From: Rhizobium sullae | GTDB taxonomy: Bacteria; Pseudomonadota; Alphaproteobacteria; Rhizobiales; Rhizobiaceae | Assembly (NCBI RefSeq): GCF_900169785.1 | Contig: NZ_FWER01000044.1 | Location: forward strand, 1 to 48,129 | Length of the DNA: 48,129 nucleotides | Reading direction: 5' to 3' | Shown here: positions 15,511-23,247 of the stretch, in pieces | How the letters are laid out: each line of letters opens with the position of its first letter | Numbering within the stretch: the stretch's first letter is position 1 | Position numbers and translations under genes: made by a program | Notes under the pieces: model-generated | The model's database searches: none | Told to the model about the DNA's origin: nothing | What the model saw: only the letters and a program-made list of their open reading frames with translations

Positions 15511-16392
15511 CTACTCTTTGACCCCGCCCAGCAAAATTCCCTTTGTGAAATACTTCTGTGCGTAGGGATAAATGATGAGGACGGGGATGATGGAGGCGAT
15601 CATGATCGCCGAGGTGACCGTCTCGAACGAATACCGGGCCGTCAGCAGGCTGGAGGCAAACTCGTCATTCGAGTTGAGATCGACGATCACGCGCTTGAGG
15701 TAGACCTGCAGCGGGATCTTTTCCTCGCCGCGCAAAAGTACCATTGCCCAGAAGTATCCGTTCCAGCGCGAGACGATGCAGAAGAGCGCGACGGTGACGA
15801 TGGCCGGCTTGGAAAGCGGAATGAAGACTTTCCACAGGAGCTGCAATTCGCTCGCGCCGTCCATCTTGGCGGCTTCCTCAAAGGATTTCGGCACCGCTTC
15901 GAAGAAGTTGCGCAGGAGGATGACGTTGAAGGCATTCGCGGCAAAGCCGATGATGATGCCGAAACGGCTGTCCAGAAGCCCGAGATCCCGCATGTTCAAG
16001 AAGAACGGGATCATCCCGGCGTGGAACCACAGCGTGAAGGCGATCGCGACGTTGAAGAAGGTGCGGCCGCGCAGGCGTTTGCGCGACAGCGCATAGGCAC
16101 CTGGTATCATGATCGCCAGGCTCATCAGCGTGCCGCCGAAGGTGTAGATGAAGGTATTGCCGTAGGCGACCCAGAACATCCTGTCCGAGAGCACGCGATC
16201 ATAGGCGGCGAGCGTAAGATCAACCGGCCAGAGCGTCACACGGCCTGCCGTGACAGCCGCGCCGGAGGAGACCGAAACCGCAAGGACATAGATGAACGGA
16301 TAGAGCGTCGACAGAACGAACAGGCCCAAGAGAATGGCGTTGGCCCAGCCGAAAATCCTGTCGCTGCGGGAATAAAGATTGAAGCTTGCCAT
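15511..16392 (-). CDS. alginate ABC transporter permease (AlgM2-like)
   Basis: The gene encodes 293 aa from ATG 16392 (MASFNLYSRSD), preceded by GGAG; a longer frame to 16569 would overlap the upstream permease gene. It has six predicted membrane segments and the EAA loop that contacts the ATPase (EEAAKMDGASELQLLWKVFI). The C-terminal end YTQKYFTKGILLGGVKE-like sequence (here YAQKYFTKGI) is typical of LplC/YtcP-type permeases of carbohydrate importers with large lipoprotein-like binding proteins. The length equals that recalled for AlgM2. It forms the heterodimeric channel with the preceding gene product, 10 bp away. Confidence 0.9.
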   Translation of the reverse strand: MASFNLYSRSDRIFGWANAILLGLFVLSTLYPFIYVLAVSVSSGAAVTAGRVTLWPVDLTLAAYDRVLSDRMFWVAYGNTFIYTFGGTLMSLAIMIPGAYALSRKRLRGRTFFNVAIAFTLWFHAGMIPFFLNMRDLGLLDSRFGIIIGFAANAFNVILLRNFFEAVPKSFEEAAKMDGASELQLLWKVFIPLSKPAIVTVALFCIVSRWNGYFWAMVLLRGEEKIPLQVYLKRVIVDLNSNDEFASSLLTARYSFETVTSAIMIASIIPVLIIYPYAQKYFTKGILLGGVKE

Positions 16393-16402
16393 CTTCAGCT
16401 CC

Positions 16403-17332
16403 TCACCAAAGCGATGTCGAAGAGACTTTTCGGCTGATGCGATTTGCCGAATAGACAAGGGCGAAAGCGATGGCCGCGTTGAATAGGCCGGCAGCGGTGG
16501 CCAAGTCATATTGGGTTCCCTGCAGACCAGTCCGAAATATGAAGGTCGAGACGACGTCGGCGGTTTCATAGGTCGACGGACGGTAGAGTAGAATGATGTA
16601 TTCGAAGCCGACCTCGACCAGATTGCCGATCCGTATGATCAGCATGATGATGATGGTGGGCAGGATGCTGGGGAGCGTGATGCGCCACATCATCTGCCAG
16701 CGTGATGCTCCATCCACCCGTGCGGATTCATAAAGGGTCGGGCTGACGCCCGCGATCGCCGCAAGGTAGACAATCGACTCGAACCCGGCCTCCTTCCAGA
16801 TCGACGAACCGATGAAGACGGGCCGGAACCACTCAGGCTGGGTAAGGAAGTAGACGGGCTCCAGCCCGAGGCTTTTCACCAAGAGATTGACGACACCAGT
16901 GGAGGGCGAGAGGAAGTTGATGACGATGCCCGCAACGATCACCACCGAGATGAAGTGCGGCAAATAGACGACAGTCTGGGCCCACCGGCGCGCCGTCGCG
17001 CTCTGAACTTCGTTGAACATTAGCGCGAGGATGATGGGCACCGGAAACGCGAAGATTAGGCCCAGGCCGCTGATGATGATCGTGTTCCCGAAAGCCCTGA
17101 CGAACATGTCGTTTTGAAAGAGTTCCGCGAAATTCGCAAAGCCGACCCAAGGGCTTCCTTCGATGCCGCGGAAAATCGAAAAATCCTGGAAGGCGATCAG
17201 AAGCCCGTACATGGGCTTGTAAAGAAATAGTGCAAACCAGATGATCGTCGGAGCTAGGAGCAGATAAAGCTGCCAATCCCGGCGCAGATCATCCCAAATA
17301 TCATGCATGCTCTCGCGTAGGTTGTGCTTCAT
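16403..17332 (-). CDS. alginate ABC transporter permease (AlgM1-like)
   Basis: The gene encodes 309 aa. A cytoplasmic N-terminus (MKHNLRESMHDIWDDLRRD) precedes TM1 (LYLLLAPTIIWFALFLYKPM). Its EAA motif is YESARVDGASRWQMMWRITL. The LplB/AlgM1 class is indicated by the PMYGLLIAFQDFSIFRGI segment. It pairs with the AlgM2-like protein. Its start overlaps the end of the ATPase gene by 4 bases (17329-17332), and its stop is 10 bp before the next start, so the three transport genes are translationally linked. Confidence 0.9.
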   Translation of the reverse strand: MKHNLRESMHDIWDDLRRDWQLYLLLAPTIIWFALFLYKPMYGLLIAFQDFSIFRGIEGSPWVGFANFAELFQNDMFVRAFGNTIIISGLGLIFAFPVPIILALMFNEVQSATARRWAQTVVYLPHFISVVIVAGIVINFLSPSTGVVNLLVKSLGLEPVYFLTQPEWFRPVFIGSSIWKEAGFESIVYLAAIAGVSPTLYESARVDGASRWQMMWRITLPSILPTIIIMLIIRIGNLVEVGFEYIILLYRPSTYETADVVSTFIFRTGLQGTQYDLATAAGLFNAAIAFALVYSANRISRKVSSTSLW

Positions 17333-18444
17333 GGCCTCAACCCGCTCCCTGCCTTGAGAGACCGGCCGGTTGCGGCATCGAAGACATGAATGCGCGCCGT
17401 ATCGATACCGAGCCGCGCCACGGCATTCAGTTCATGATGGGAGTAGAGCGTTTCCGCCTTGGCGATGAAGGAATGCCCATCCGTCTTGCCATGAAGCAGC
17501 GCCTCGGCACCGAGGGGCTCCACAAGTTCGATGGCGCAGTCCAGCGTTTCGCGTCCGTCGCCGGTCCGGACGGACATGATCTCAGGCCGGAGGCCGAGCT
17601 TGATCGGCTGGCCTTCTGCTGCGGCCTTCGCAAAAGCGTCTGGGATGCTGAGGCTCTGGCCGGTATTGCCTGTCAGCACGGCCTTCACTCCACCGCCGCG
17701 CTTTGCAATCACGGCGTCGAGAAGGTTCATGGGCGGCGAGCCGATAAAACCGGCAACAAAGGTGTTTGCCGGTTCGAGAAATACCTCCATCGGCGAACCG
17801 ATCTGCTCGATATTTCCGCCGTTCATGATGACGATACGGTCAGCCAAGGTCATCGCCTCGACCTGGTCGTGCGTCACATAGATGCTCGTTGCCTGCATGC
17901 GCTTGTGCAGATGCTTGATCTCGGCGCGCATGTGGGTACGCAGCTTGGCATCGAGGTTCGAGAGCGGTTCGTCGAACAAAAAGACCTTGGGCCTGCGAAC
18001 GATGGCGCGGCCCATGGCGACGCGCTGGCGCTGACCGCCGGAGAGATCGGCAGGCTTGCGGGCCAAATAATCCGTCAATCCCAGGATTTGCGCGGCTTCC
18101 ACAACTGCCTTATCGATCACGTCGCGCTTCTCGCCCCTGACGCGTAGGCCGAAGGCGATATTCTCCGCCACATTGAGGTGGGGATAGAGCGCGTAGTTCT
18201 GGAACACCATCGCGACGTCCCGGTCCTTCGGCGCAACCTTGTTGACCACCCGCCCGCCGATCGAAACCGTGCCGTCGGAGATATCCTCCAACCCGGCAAC
18301 CATGCGCAGCGTCGTCGACTTGCCGCACCCCGACGGACCGACCAGGACCACGAATTCCTGGGGTTGGATCGCCAGATTGATGCCATGGACGACTTCGAGA
18401 GCGCCATATCGCTTGACGACGTCGTTGATTTGAACTGCAGACAT
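17329..18444 (-). CDS. sugar ABC transporter ATPase, MalK/AlgS type
   Basis: The gene encodes 371 aa. It has Walker A GPSGCGKST (36-44), the signature DLSGGQRQRVAMGRAI near 135, Walker B VFLFDEPLSNLDAKLR, the switch His in IYVTHDQVEA, and a C-terminal OB-fold regulatory domain of about 130 residues (GLRPEIMSV, EPLGAEALLHGK) as in MalK/UgpC. It powers import by the AlgM1/M2 channel. It lies 30 bp downstream of the regulator gene and overlaps the next gene. The same length as E. coli MalK supports a complete protein. Confidence 0.92.
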   Translation of the reverse strand: MSAVQINDVVKRYGALEVVHGINLAIQPQEFVVLVGPSGCGKSTTLRMVAGLEDISDGTVSIGGRVVNKVAPKDRDVAMVFQNYALYPHLNVAENIAFGLRVRGEKRDVIDKAVVEAAQILGLTDYLARKPADLSGGQRQRVAMGRAIVRRPKVFLFDEPLSNLDAKLRTHMRAEIKHLHKRMQATSIYVTHDQVEAMTLADRIVIMNGGNIEQIGSPMEVFLEPANTFVAGFIGSPPMNLLDAVIAKRGGGVKAVLTGNTGQSLSIPDAFAKAAAEGQPIKLGLRPEIMSVRTGDGRETLDCAIELVEPLGAEALLHGKTDGHSFIAKAETLYSHHELNAVARLGIDTARIHVFDAATGRSLKAGSGLRP

Positions 18445-18474
18445 GAAAGGCCCCTCCTCAAAAGCCTTGGATGT

Positions 18475-19263
18475 TCAGGCAGGCAATTTGGAGCCCCTTG
18501 AGACGCGTTTCTTGGTGACGCGCGTGTTGACCTGTTCGATGTAGGTCCAGATTTTCGGATTCTTGGAGAGTTCAGTGATCTTGGATTCGAGCGATCCGAG
18601 ATGGAGCTGAACCGCCTCGCGCGCCCGCTCGATATCGCCGGACTCGATGGCGGCCACGATATTCTCGTGCTCCTCGATCACCTTTTCAGTCCGGCGAACC
18701 GCAAATACGCGCTTCAGATGCCGCATCCGGTCCATCTCGCCCTTTGCTTGGTTGACGACGCTCCAGGCGCCGGGAAGGCGGGCCGCTGCAAAGATCGTGC
18801 GATGGAACTCCTCATCCAGCAGGAAGAAATCAGTGAACTGCTCGTCCTCGGCGGCGGCGCGCTGCTGGCCAAGGCAGGTCTTCAGGCGCGCAATATCCTC
18901 CAGCGAATGCCGCTTGGTGGCCTCGACAACAGCCCCCTCCTCCAGCTTGAAGCGGATGAAACAGGCTTCCATGTAGCGCTGCACATCGATCGGCGCGATG
19001 TAGGTGCCGCCCTGCGGCACGACGGTGACAAACCCTTCTTCTGCAAGCCGGATGATGGCTTCTCGAACGGGCGTCTTGCTCACATGAAGCAGTGCCGCGA
19101 TCTCCTTTTCGGAAAGCGCGCGGCCCGGCAGCAGCTTTACCTCGACGATGAGCTTGCGCAACAGCGCGTGAATACGGTTGGTCATGTTCCCCCCGGCCGG
19201 CAAATCCTGCGGAGAGACCAGATCAGAAAGCGGCAAGGATGGAAATTCGACAGCGTTCGACAT
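18475..19263 (-). CDS. GntR-family (FadR/FCD) regulator of the alginate operon
   Basis: The gene encodes 262 aa. The winged helix (residues about 30-95: IHALLRKLIVEVKLLPGRAL, SEKEIAALLHVSKTPVREAI) is followed by an all-helical FCD ligand domain with the metal/ligand His residues in DEEFHRTIF and EEHENIVAAI. It is the first gene of the operon, so it probably controls its own expression together with the importer and lyase, derepressed by an alginate breakdown product. Palindromic GAGAT/ATCTC elements directly upstream (19279-19308) are the likely operator. An alternative start at ATG 19185 would leave out the first 26 residues. Confidence 0.88.
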   Translation of the reverse strand: MSNAVEFPSLPLSDLVSPQDLPAGGNMTNRIHALLRKLIVEVKLLPGRALSEKEIAALLHVSKTPVREAIIRLAEEGFVTVVPQGGTYIAPIDVQRYMEACFIRFKLEEGAVVEATKRHSLEDIARLKTCLGQQRAAAEDEQFTDFFLLDEEFHRTIFAAARLPGAWSVVNQAKGEMDRMRHLKRVFAVRRTEKVIEEHENIVAAIESGDIERAREAVQLHLGSLESKITELSKNPKIWTYIEQVNTRVTKKRVSRGSKLPA

Positions 19264-19278
19264 ATCAATTCCATAACT

Positions 19279-19308
19279 GAGATATCAGATCTCTAATTGA
19301 CATATCTC
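19279..19308. promoter_or_regulatory. candidate operator of the GntR regulator / alginate promoter
   Basis: Two nested dyads lie immediately before the regulator gene. GAGAT-ATCAG-ATCTC spans 19279-19293, and GAGATAT (19279-19285) also mirrors ATATCTC (19302-19308). On the minus strand a TTGACG hexamer lies just outside at 19317-19312, so the repeats would overlap the core promoter. Short symmetric sites of this kind fit a FadR-class dimer. This is a prediction without a second copy to confirm it. Confidence 0.45.
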
Positions 19309-19361
19309 GGGTCGTCAACACCCTTGATCTGCAAAGAGAAACAAAATGAGACGCGATCCTC

Positions 19362-19429
19362 CCCGCCCGAGTTCGAAGTCCACGGCGGCAAAGCCGAAGG
19401 AGGGCCAAGACGGCCTGCCCTCGGGCGGG
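19362..19429. repeat. long-range 10-bp inverted repeat
   Basis: CCCGCCCGAG at 19362-19371 is perfectly complementary to CTCGGGCGGG at 19420-19429, with a 48-base GC-rich interior. It lies between the alginate regulator promoter and the decayed IS1182-like fragment. It may be a folded transcript end or part of the decayed element; no gene covers it. Confidence 0.4.
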
Positions 19430-19559
19430 TTTGAGGCACCTGGCCAGCTCTGATGGTCGTTTCAATGCGCTAGGTTGCGCGTACAGAACGATGCCATCCG
19501 TTGTCGATGTTCCCTGGAACTCGTTCACCTCCCGGCCTTCGAGGGCCCGGTGCCGATTC

Positions 19560-19862
19560 ACATAAGCAGCGCTGCTGCCCCAAATACACCCGCTCGCAAG
19601 CTGCTGCGTGACCTCAACGAAAATGCCCGCGATGTCGCCGGAGCGATTGCCGCCACACCCGAAAACGAGCGTTCCTGGCATCGCCGCAAAAAGGTCGATA
19701 TGCATTTCGTCCAGCTCAAACGCATTCTCCGGATGGCTCGTTTGGGCTGCAAGGTGCGGCGCGCGAGACGAATTCCTGCTTGCTGCAACTGGGCCGGAAC
19801 CTGAGGAGATTGGCGAAACTCAGACCATCAAGGCCGCCACTCGGCAATTCATCGCCGCATAA
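19560..19862 (+). pseudogene. IS1182-like transposase C-terminal remnant, several frameshifts
   Basis: Scattered frames keep the order of an IS1182-family transposase tail: NTPARKLLRDLNENARDVAG, then RRKKVDMHFVQLKRILRMAR, then in a second frame ARDEFLLAAT, then in a third RNLRRLAKLRP. At least two frameshifts separate them, and the DDE core upstream is missing. A sequence resembling IS1182-type ends (GAGTTTTTCAACGAAATC) follows near 19957-19974. This is a dead element that marks the junction between the alginate operon and the VapBC region. Confidence 0.7.
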
Positions 19863-20056
19863 ACGACTACGAAGACAGCGCTGCGAGAAAGCGCGGGACA
19901 GACACCGGATCATCCTCGTCCCAAAAACGCTGAGAGAGTCCTAAAAACGAGCAATCTGCCGAGTTTTTCAACGAAATCCTTGCCTTATCGGAGGTTTTGA
20001 CGGCGAGAGATTTTCGAGGTAGAAATGCGTTAAAAGGTAGAATGTCGGAGATGGTC

Positions 20057-20314
20057 ATGTCCCTGAACATCAAAAATCCCGCCACAGTCGCTCTCGTTGA
20101 CGAGCTGGCGCGGCGGCAAGGTATCAGCAAGACCGCAGCTATTCATCAGGCTTTGACCGAACGCTTGCATCGCATGGGATACGGCGGTGTGGCGCAGGAG
20201 CGTCTGCTCACCGAGATGCAGGCGATTCGAGGACGACTGGCGCGATTGCCCGAACTCGACAGTCGCAGCGATGAAGAGATCATCGGCTATGATGAGCACG
20301 GAATTCCGAACTGA
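20057..20314 (+). CDS. vapB: type II antitoxin, VapB family
   Basis: The gene encodes 85 aa from ATG 20057 (MSLNIKNPATVALVDELARR), selected because GGAG lies 7 bases upstream and family members begin in this way; longer in-frame starts exist at 20042 and 19997. The N-terminal part is the Rv0623/PSK-type ribbon-helix-helix domain that binds its own promoter, while the C-terminus (LDSRSDEEIIGYDEHGIPN) is the toxin-wrapping tail. The stop codon overlaps the toxin start (TGATG), the classic toxin-antitoxin arrangement. Confidence 0.88.
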   Translation: MSLNIKNPATVALVDELARRQGISKTAAIHQALTERLHRMGYGGVAQERLLTEMQAIRGRLARLPELDSRSDEEIIGYDEHGIPN

Positions 20315-20700
20315 TGGTGATTGACACTTCCGCCATCGTTGCGGTTCTGCGCAGCGAACCTGAGGCCGCAGCGCTCGAGAGGAAAGTCGTCGCCAACCCT
20401 ATTCGCTTGGTCCCTGCGACATGTGTCCTTGAGGCGCGCATGGTGTTGGTCAGCCGGCGCGGCGAACACGCACTGGCCGAGATCGATCTGTGGCTTGCCA
20501 GAATCGAGGCCGACATCGTGCCGGTCGACGCCGATCTGGTGGATCTGGCAACGCAGGCTTGGCTGGCCTACGGCAAGGGCCGCCATCCGGCGGGGTTGAA
20601 TTTTGCCGATTGTTTCTCATACGCTCTGGCAAAGCGCGCAGACGAACCGCTGCTCTTCATCGGCAAGGACTTTTCTCAAACCGATATCGAGGCCGCATGA
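20314..20700 (+). CDS. vapC: type II toxin, VapC-family PIN ribonuclease
   Basis: The gene encodes 128 aa. PIN-domain acidic residues are in place: Asp4 (MVIDTSAIVAVL), Glu40 (VLEARMVL), the Asp in NFADCFSYALAK, and a distal Asp in GKDFSQTD. Members cleave tRNA or rRNA and arrest growth until neutralised by VapB. The gene overlaps vapB by one base, and its own stop overlaps the ATG of the integrase fragment by 4 bases (20697-20700). It appears intact amid decayed elements, which fits selection for the pair as a stabiliser of this segment. Confidence 0.9.
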   Translation: MVIDTSAIVAVLRSEPEAAALERKVVANPIRLVPATCVLEARMVLVSRRGEHALAEIDLWLARIEADIVPVDADLVDLATQAWLAYGKGRHPAGLNFADCFSYALAKRADEPLLFIGKDFSQTDIEAA

Positions 20701-20962
20701 CGACGGCAGACGACGATAGTTCCCCCAAAGATCTTCCTGACATCCTCCCCTCTTCCGGAGGGAGATGGCAGATTACCGGCCATCTCGAACATCTCGCCGA
20801 TCGGGCCCGCGTTTATGTCGAGCCGGCCAGTTCCATCAACAACCGCAAGGCCTATGCCAGCGAATGGAAGCATTTCGGCGCCTGATGTCGGCGCTCCCAA
20901 CCTCTGCTTTCTCCCCCGGATCCGCAGACCATAGGGCCTTACATCGCCTGCCTGCGCATCGG
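20697..20962 (+). pseudogene. tyrosine recombinase N-terminal fragment with nonsense codon
   Basis: From ATG 20697 the frame reads 62 codons to TGA 20883-20885. It includes HLADRARVYVEPASSINNRK and AYASEWKHFGA, the SAM-like N-terminal domain of XerC/D-type integrases. After the stop the same frame resumes the family pattern (CRRSQPLLSPPDPQTIGPYI). The TGA therefore probably replaced the conserved Trp codon TGG. The catalytic domain (R-H-R-Y) is absent because the sequence switches to a DUF2218 gene near 20965. It is non-functional. Confidence 0.75.
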
Positions 20963-20964
20963 GT

Positions 20965-21207
20965 ACGGGTACCTTATCCAGCTGCGCAAGCATTTTGCGC
21001 ATAAGGTCGAGGTCACCTATTCGGGCACCCATGGCGAACGCCGCTTCGACTGCGGCGTGGCCACGCTCGATGCGGATGCGGGTGGTTTGCGCATGGCGGT
21101 GAAGGCCGAAGGCGAGGAGAGCCTTGCGTGGGGGCCAATCGGTTATCGAATCGCATCTCATCCGCTTCGAAGGCCTCGATTGGCAGCGGCAGGACGAGGC
21201 CACCTGA
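20965..21207 (+). pseudogene. DUF2218 domain protein, frameshifted and fused to integrase debris
   Basis: YLIQLRKHFAHKVEVTYSGT, then ERRFDCGVATLDADAGGLRM and KAEGEESLA, is the DUF2218 fold (small proteins of about 95 aa, function unknown). Near 21127 the reading changes frame and finishes as QSVIESHLIRFEGLDWQRQD with TGA at 21205-21207. Its own start codon has been lost at the junction with the integrase fragment. The iron transporter lies just downstream on the other strand, but any link between the two is speculation. Confidence 0.65.
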
Positions 21208-21527
21208 CGGTTCTCGTCCTCAGGCTAGTGAGGTATGCCAAATGCTGAAATGTCTTTTCCTTGCTGGTGCCGTCGCTCTGATCGCTGTGGCGGTCGGGTC
21301 ATCTGGGGTGGCGAGCGGTAGGCAGGTTTCCACCTTCCGCAACTCACGATGAGCATCTGACTGCCGTTGCGGCGTGGAGGCAGGCGGAAGCGCGCCACCG
21401 AGGCGCTTGGGCCGCTCCTGGCGGGGTCGATCAGGGCGCTCGATTCAAGCTGCAGGGGGCCGGTCATGGTCGTTGTTGTCAAATCGGCGTCGCAACAACC
21501 ATTGCCGCTAGAACTCACCGCTTCCCA
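21208..21527. other. gap with one short signal-peptide-like frame
   Basis: A frame at 21242-21352 (+) begins MLKCLFLAGAVALIAVAVGS and ends after 36 codons. It resembles an N-terminal export signal with nothing behind it, so it is either a relic or chance. The rest of the interval shows no recognisable gene on either strand. Confidence 0.3.
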
Positions 21528-23204
21528 TCAGGATTTCCAGCGCCCGATTCGCGCAAGAATGATAACCGGCAAGGTGCCGACGAGAACAATGGCAAGCGCA
21601 GCAATCGACGCTTCCTCATAGGTTCCGCGCGCCGCCTCGCCATAGAGATGCGTCGCCAATGTCTCGAAATTGAGCGGCCTCAAGAGGAGCGTGGCTGGCA
21701 GCTCCTTCATGCAGTCGACGAACACGAGCAAGCCTGCGGCGACGAGCGAAGGTTTCGAAAGCGGCAAATGAATAAGTCGGAACGTCCCTGTCACATTCTC
21801 GCCGAGGCTGCGCGCGGCGTGATCGAACGAGCGCGGAATGCGGCTGAAGCCCGCCTCGATCGAACCGACCGCAATCGCCAGGAAGCGCGCGACATAGGCA
21901 TAGCCGAGCGCGGCCCCGGACCCGATCAGCAGCAGGCCGGTTGACGTGCCCAGCCATTCGAGCGCAGTTTTATCGATCATCCGGTCGAGCGCAGCGACCG
22001 GTACCAATATTCCGATGGCCAACACGGTCCCGGGCATCGCATAGCCGACCGTGGAAATCCGCTGCGATGCCGCCGTGAGGTGACCGGGAAGCGAACGTGC
22101 CGCATAAGCGGTGACCAGGCCGAAGAGCAGGATGGCGAGCGTCGCCATCGCCGACAGGATCACGGTGTTGAGCGTTTCCGACAGAAGCCGGGACGAGAGC
22201 CCGGTGAAGCGGAAGCGCTTCCACGCCTCGATGGCAAGATAGCTCGCCGGGACGATGAACCCGATGAACACCGGCAAGAAACCGAGCGCAAACGCGGCCA
22301 GGCCGGAAGCGGCCCCGAGACGATGCGGCGTGAAGCTCCGCGCCTTTTGAGCGCTCGACCAATAGCGCTGGCGACGGCGCGCCCAGCGCTCGATCGTGAC
22401 GAGCGCTATCACCAATGACAGCATGACGAGCGCGATCTGCGCCGCGCCCGGCAGGTCGGACCGCGTCACCCATGTCGTGTAGATCGATACGGTCAGCGTC
22501 TTCACCCCGAGGAACTCCGAGGCACCGATATCGTTCAGCGCCTCCATCAAGGCCAAGCTGACGCCGACGGCGATCGCCGGCCGCGCCAGCGGCAACGCGA
22601 CCCGCCAGAAGACACGGCCTTTTCCGCTTCCGAGCGTGCGCGAAACCTCGACCAGACTGGCCGACTGGGTGAGAAACATCGCGCGTGTCGTGAGGTAGAC
22701 GTAAGGATAGAGCACGAAGCCGAGCAGCAAGATGCAGCCGGCCATCGAGCGGATATCGGGAAGGCGGAAGTCGCGGGGGCTCGCATAGCCGAGCACCGCT
22801 CTGATTGCGCCCTGAACCCAACCGATCGGATGGAGAAGGTCGAGATAGGCGTAGGCGATGATATAGGTCGGCACGGCAAGCGGGAGGAGCAACGCCCATT
22901 CGAGCAGCCTGCGTCCGGGGAAATCATAGGCTGTGACGAGCCAAGCCGTCGAAGTGCCAAGAAGCGTGACGAGGACCCCGACGCCGACGAGCAGCATTCC
23001 GGTCTGCAGGAAGGCTTGCGGCAGCACATAGGCGAAAAGATGCGGCCAGAGTCCGCTTGATCCCTGAAGCGCCTGCCAGAGAAGGGCGAGGACCGGAGTG
23101 GCCACCAGGGCGGCGATGAAGACGGACGCAAACAGCCACCGCCGCCCGGAACGATACCGGGCAGCCTTCAGTGTGGAGGAAGGTTGCAGATTGAGATGCG
23201 ACAT
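21528..23204 (-). CDS. ferric iron ABC transporter permease, two fused domains (FbpB-like)
   Basis: The gene encodes 558 aa from ATG 23204 (MSHLNLQPSS); the frame also offers ATG 23222. About 12 membrane segments form two homologous halves, each with an EAA-type loop: VEVSRTLGSGKGRVFWRVAL in the first and DHAARSLGENVTGTFRLIHL in the second. This fused layout is that of FbpB/AfuB/SfuB permeases. It receives Fe(III) from the FutA/FbpA-type protein encoded upstream. A short CCGGGC/GCCCGG dyad (23215-23239) lies in the 43-bp gap after the binding-protein gene. Confidence 0.88.
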   Translation of the reverse strand: MSHLNLQPSSTLKAARYRSGRRWLFASVFIAALVATPVLALLWQALQGSSGLWPHLFAYVLPQAFLQTGMLLVGVGVLVTLLGTSTAWLVTAYDFPGRRLLEWALLLPLAVPTYIIAYAYLDLLHPIGWVQGAIRAVLGYASPRDFRLPDIRSMAGCILLLGFVLYPYVYLTTRAMFLTQSASLVEVSRTLGSGKGRVFWRVALPLARPAIAVGVSLALMEALNDIGASEFLGVKTLTVSIYTTWVTRSDLPGAAQIALVMLSLVIALVTIERWARRRQRYWSSAQKARSFTPHRLGAASGLAAFALGFLPVFIGFIVPASYLAIEAWKRFRFTGLSSRLLSETLNTVILSAMATLAILLFGLVTAYAARSLPGHLTAASQRISTVGYAMPGTVLAIGILVPVAALDRMIDKTALEWLGTSTGLLLIGSGAALGYAYVARFLAIAVGSIEAGFSRIPRSFDHAARSLGENVTGTFRLIHLPLSKPSLVAAGLLVFVDCMKELPATLLLRPLNFETLATHLYGEAARGTYEEASIAALAIVLVGTLPVIILARIGRWKS

Positions 23205-23247
23205 CGGCAGATTACCGGGCACGGCGCTGCCGAGCCCGGTTCGTCCA

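Noticed and set aside
19265..19705. A 146-codon minus-strand frame upstream of the GntR gene
   Set aside because: It runs antisense through the IS1182-like remnant and across the predicted promoter, and its residues are uninformative.
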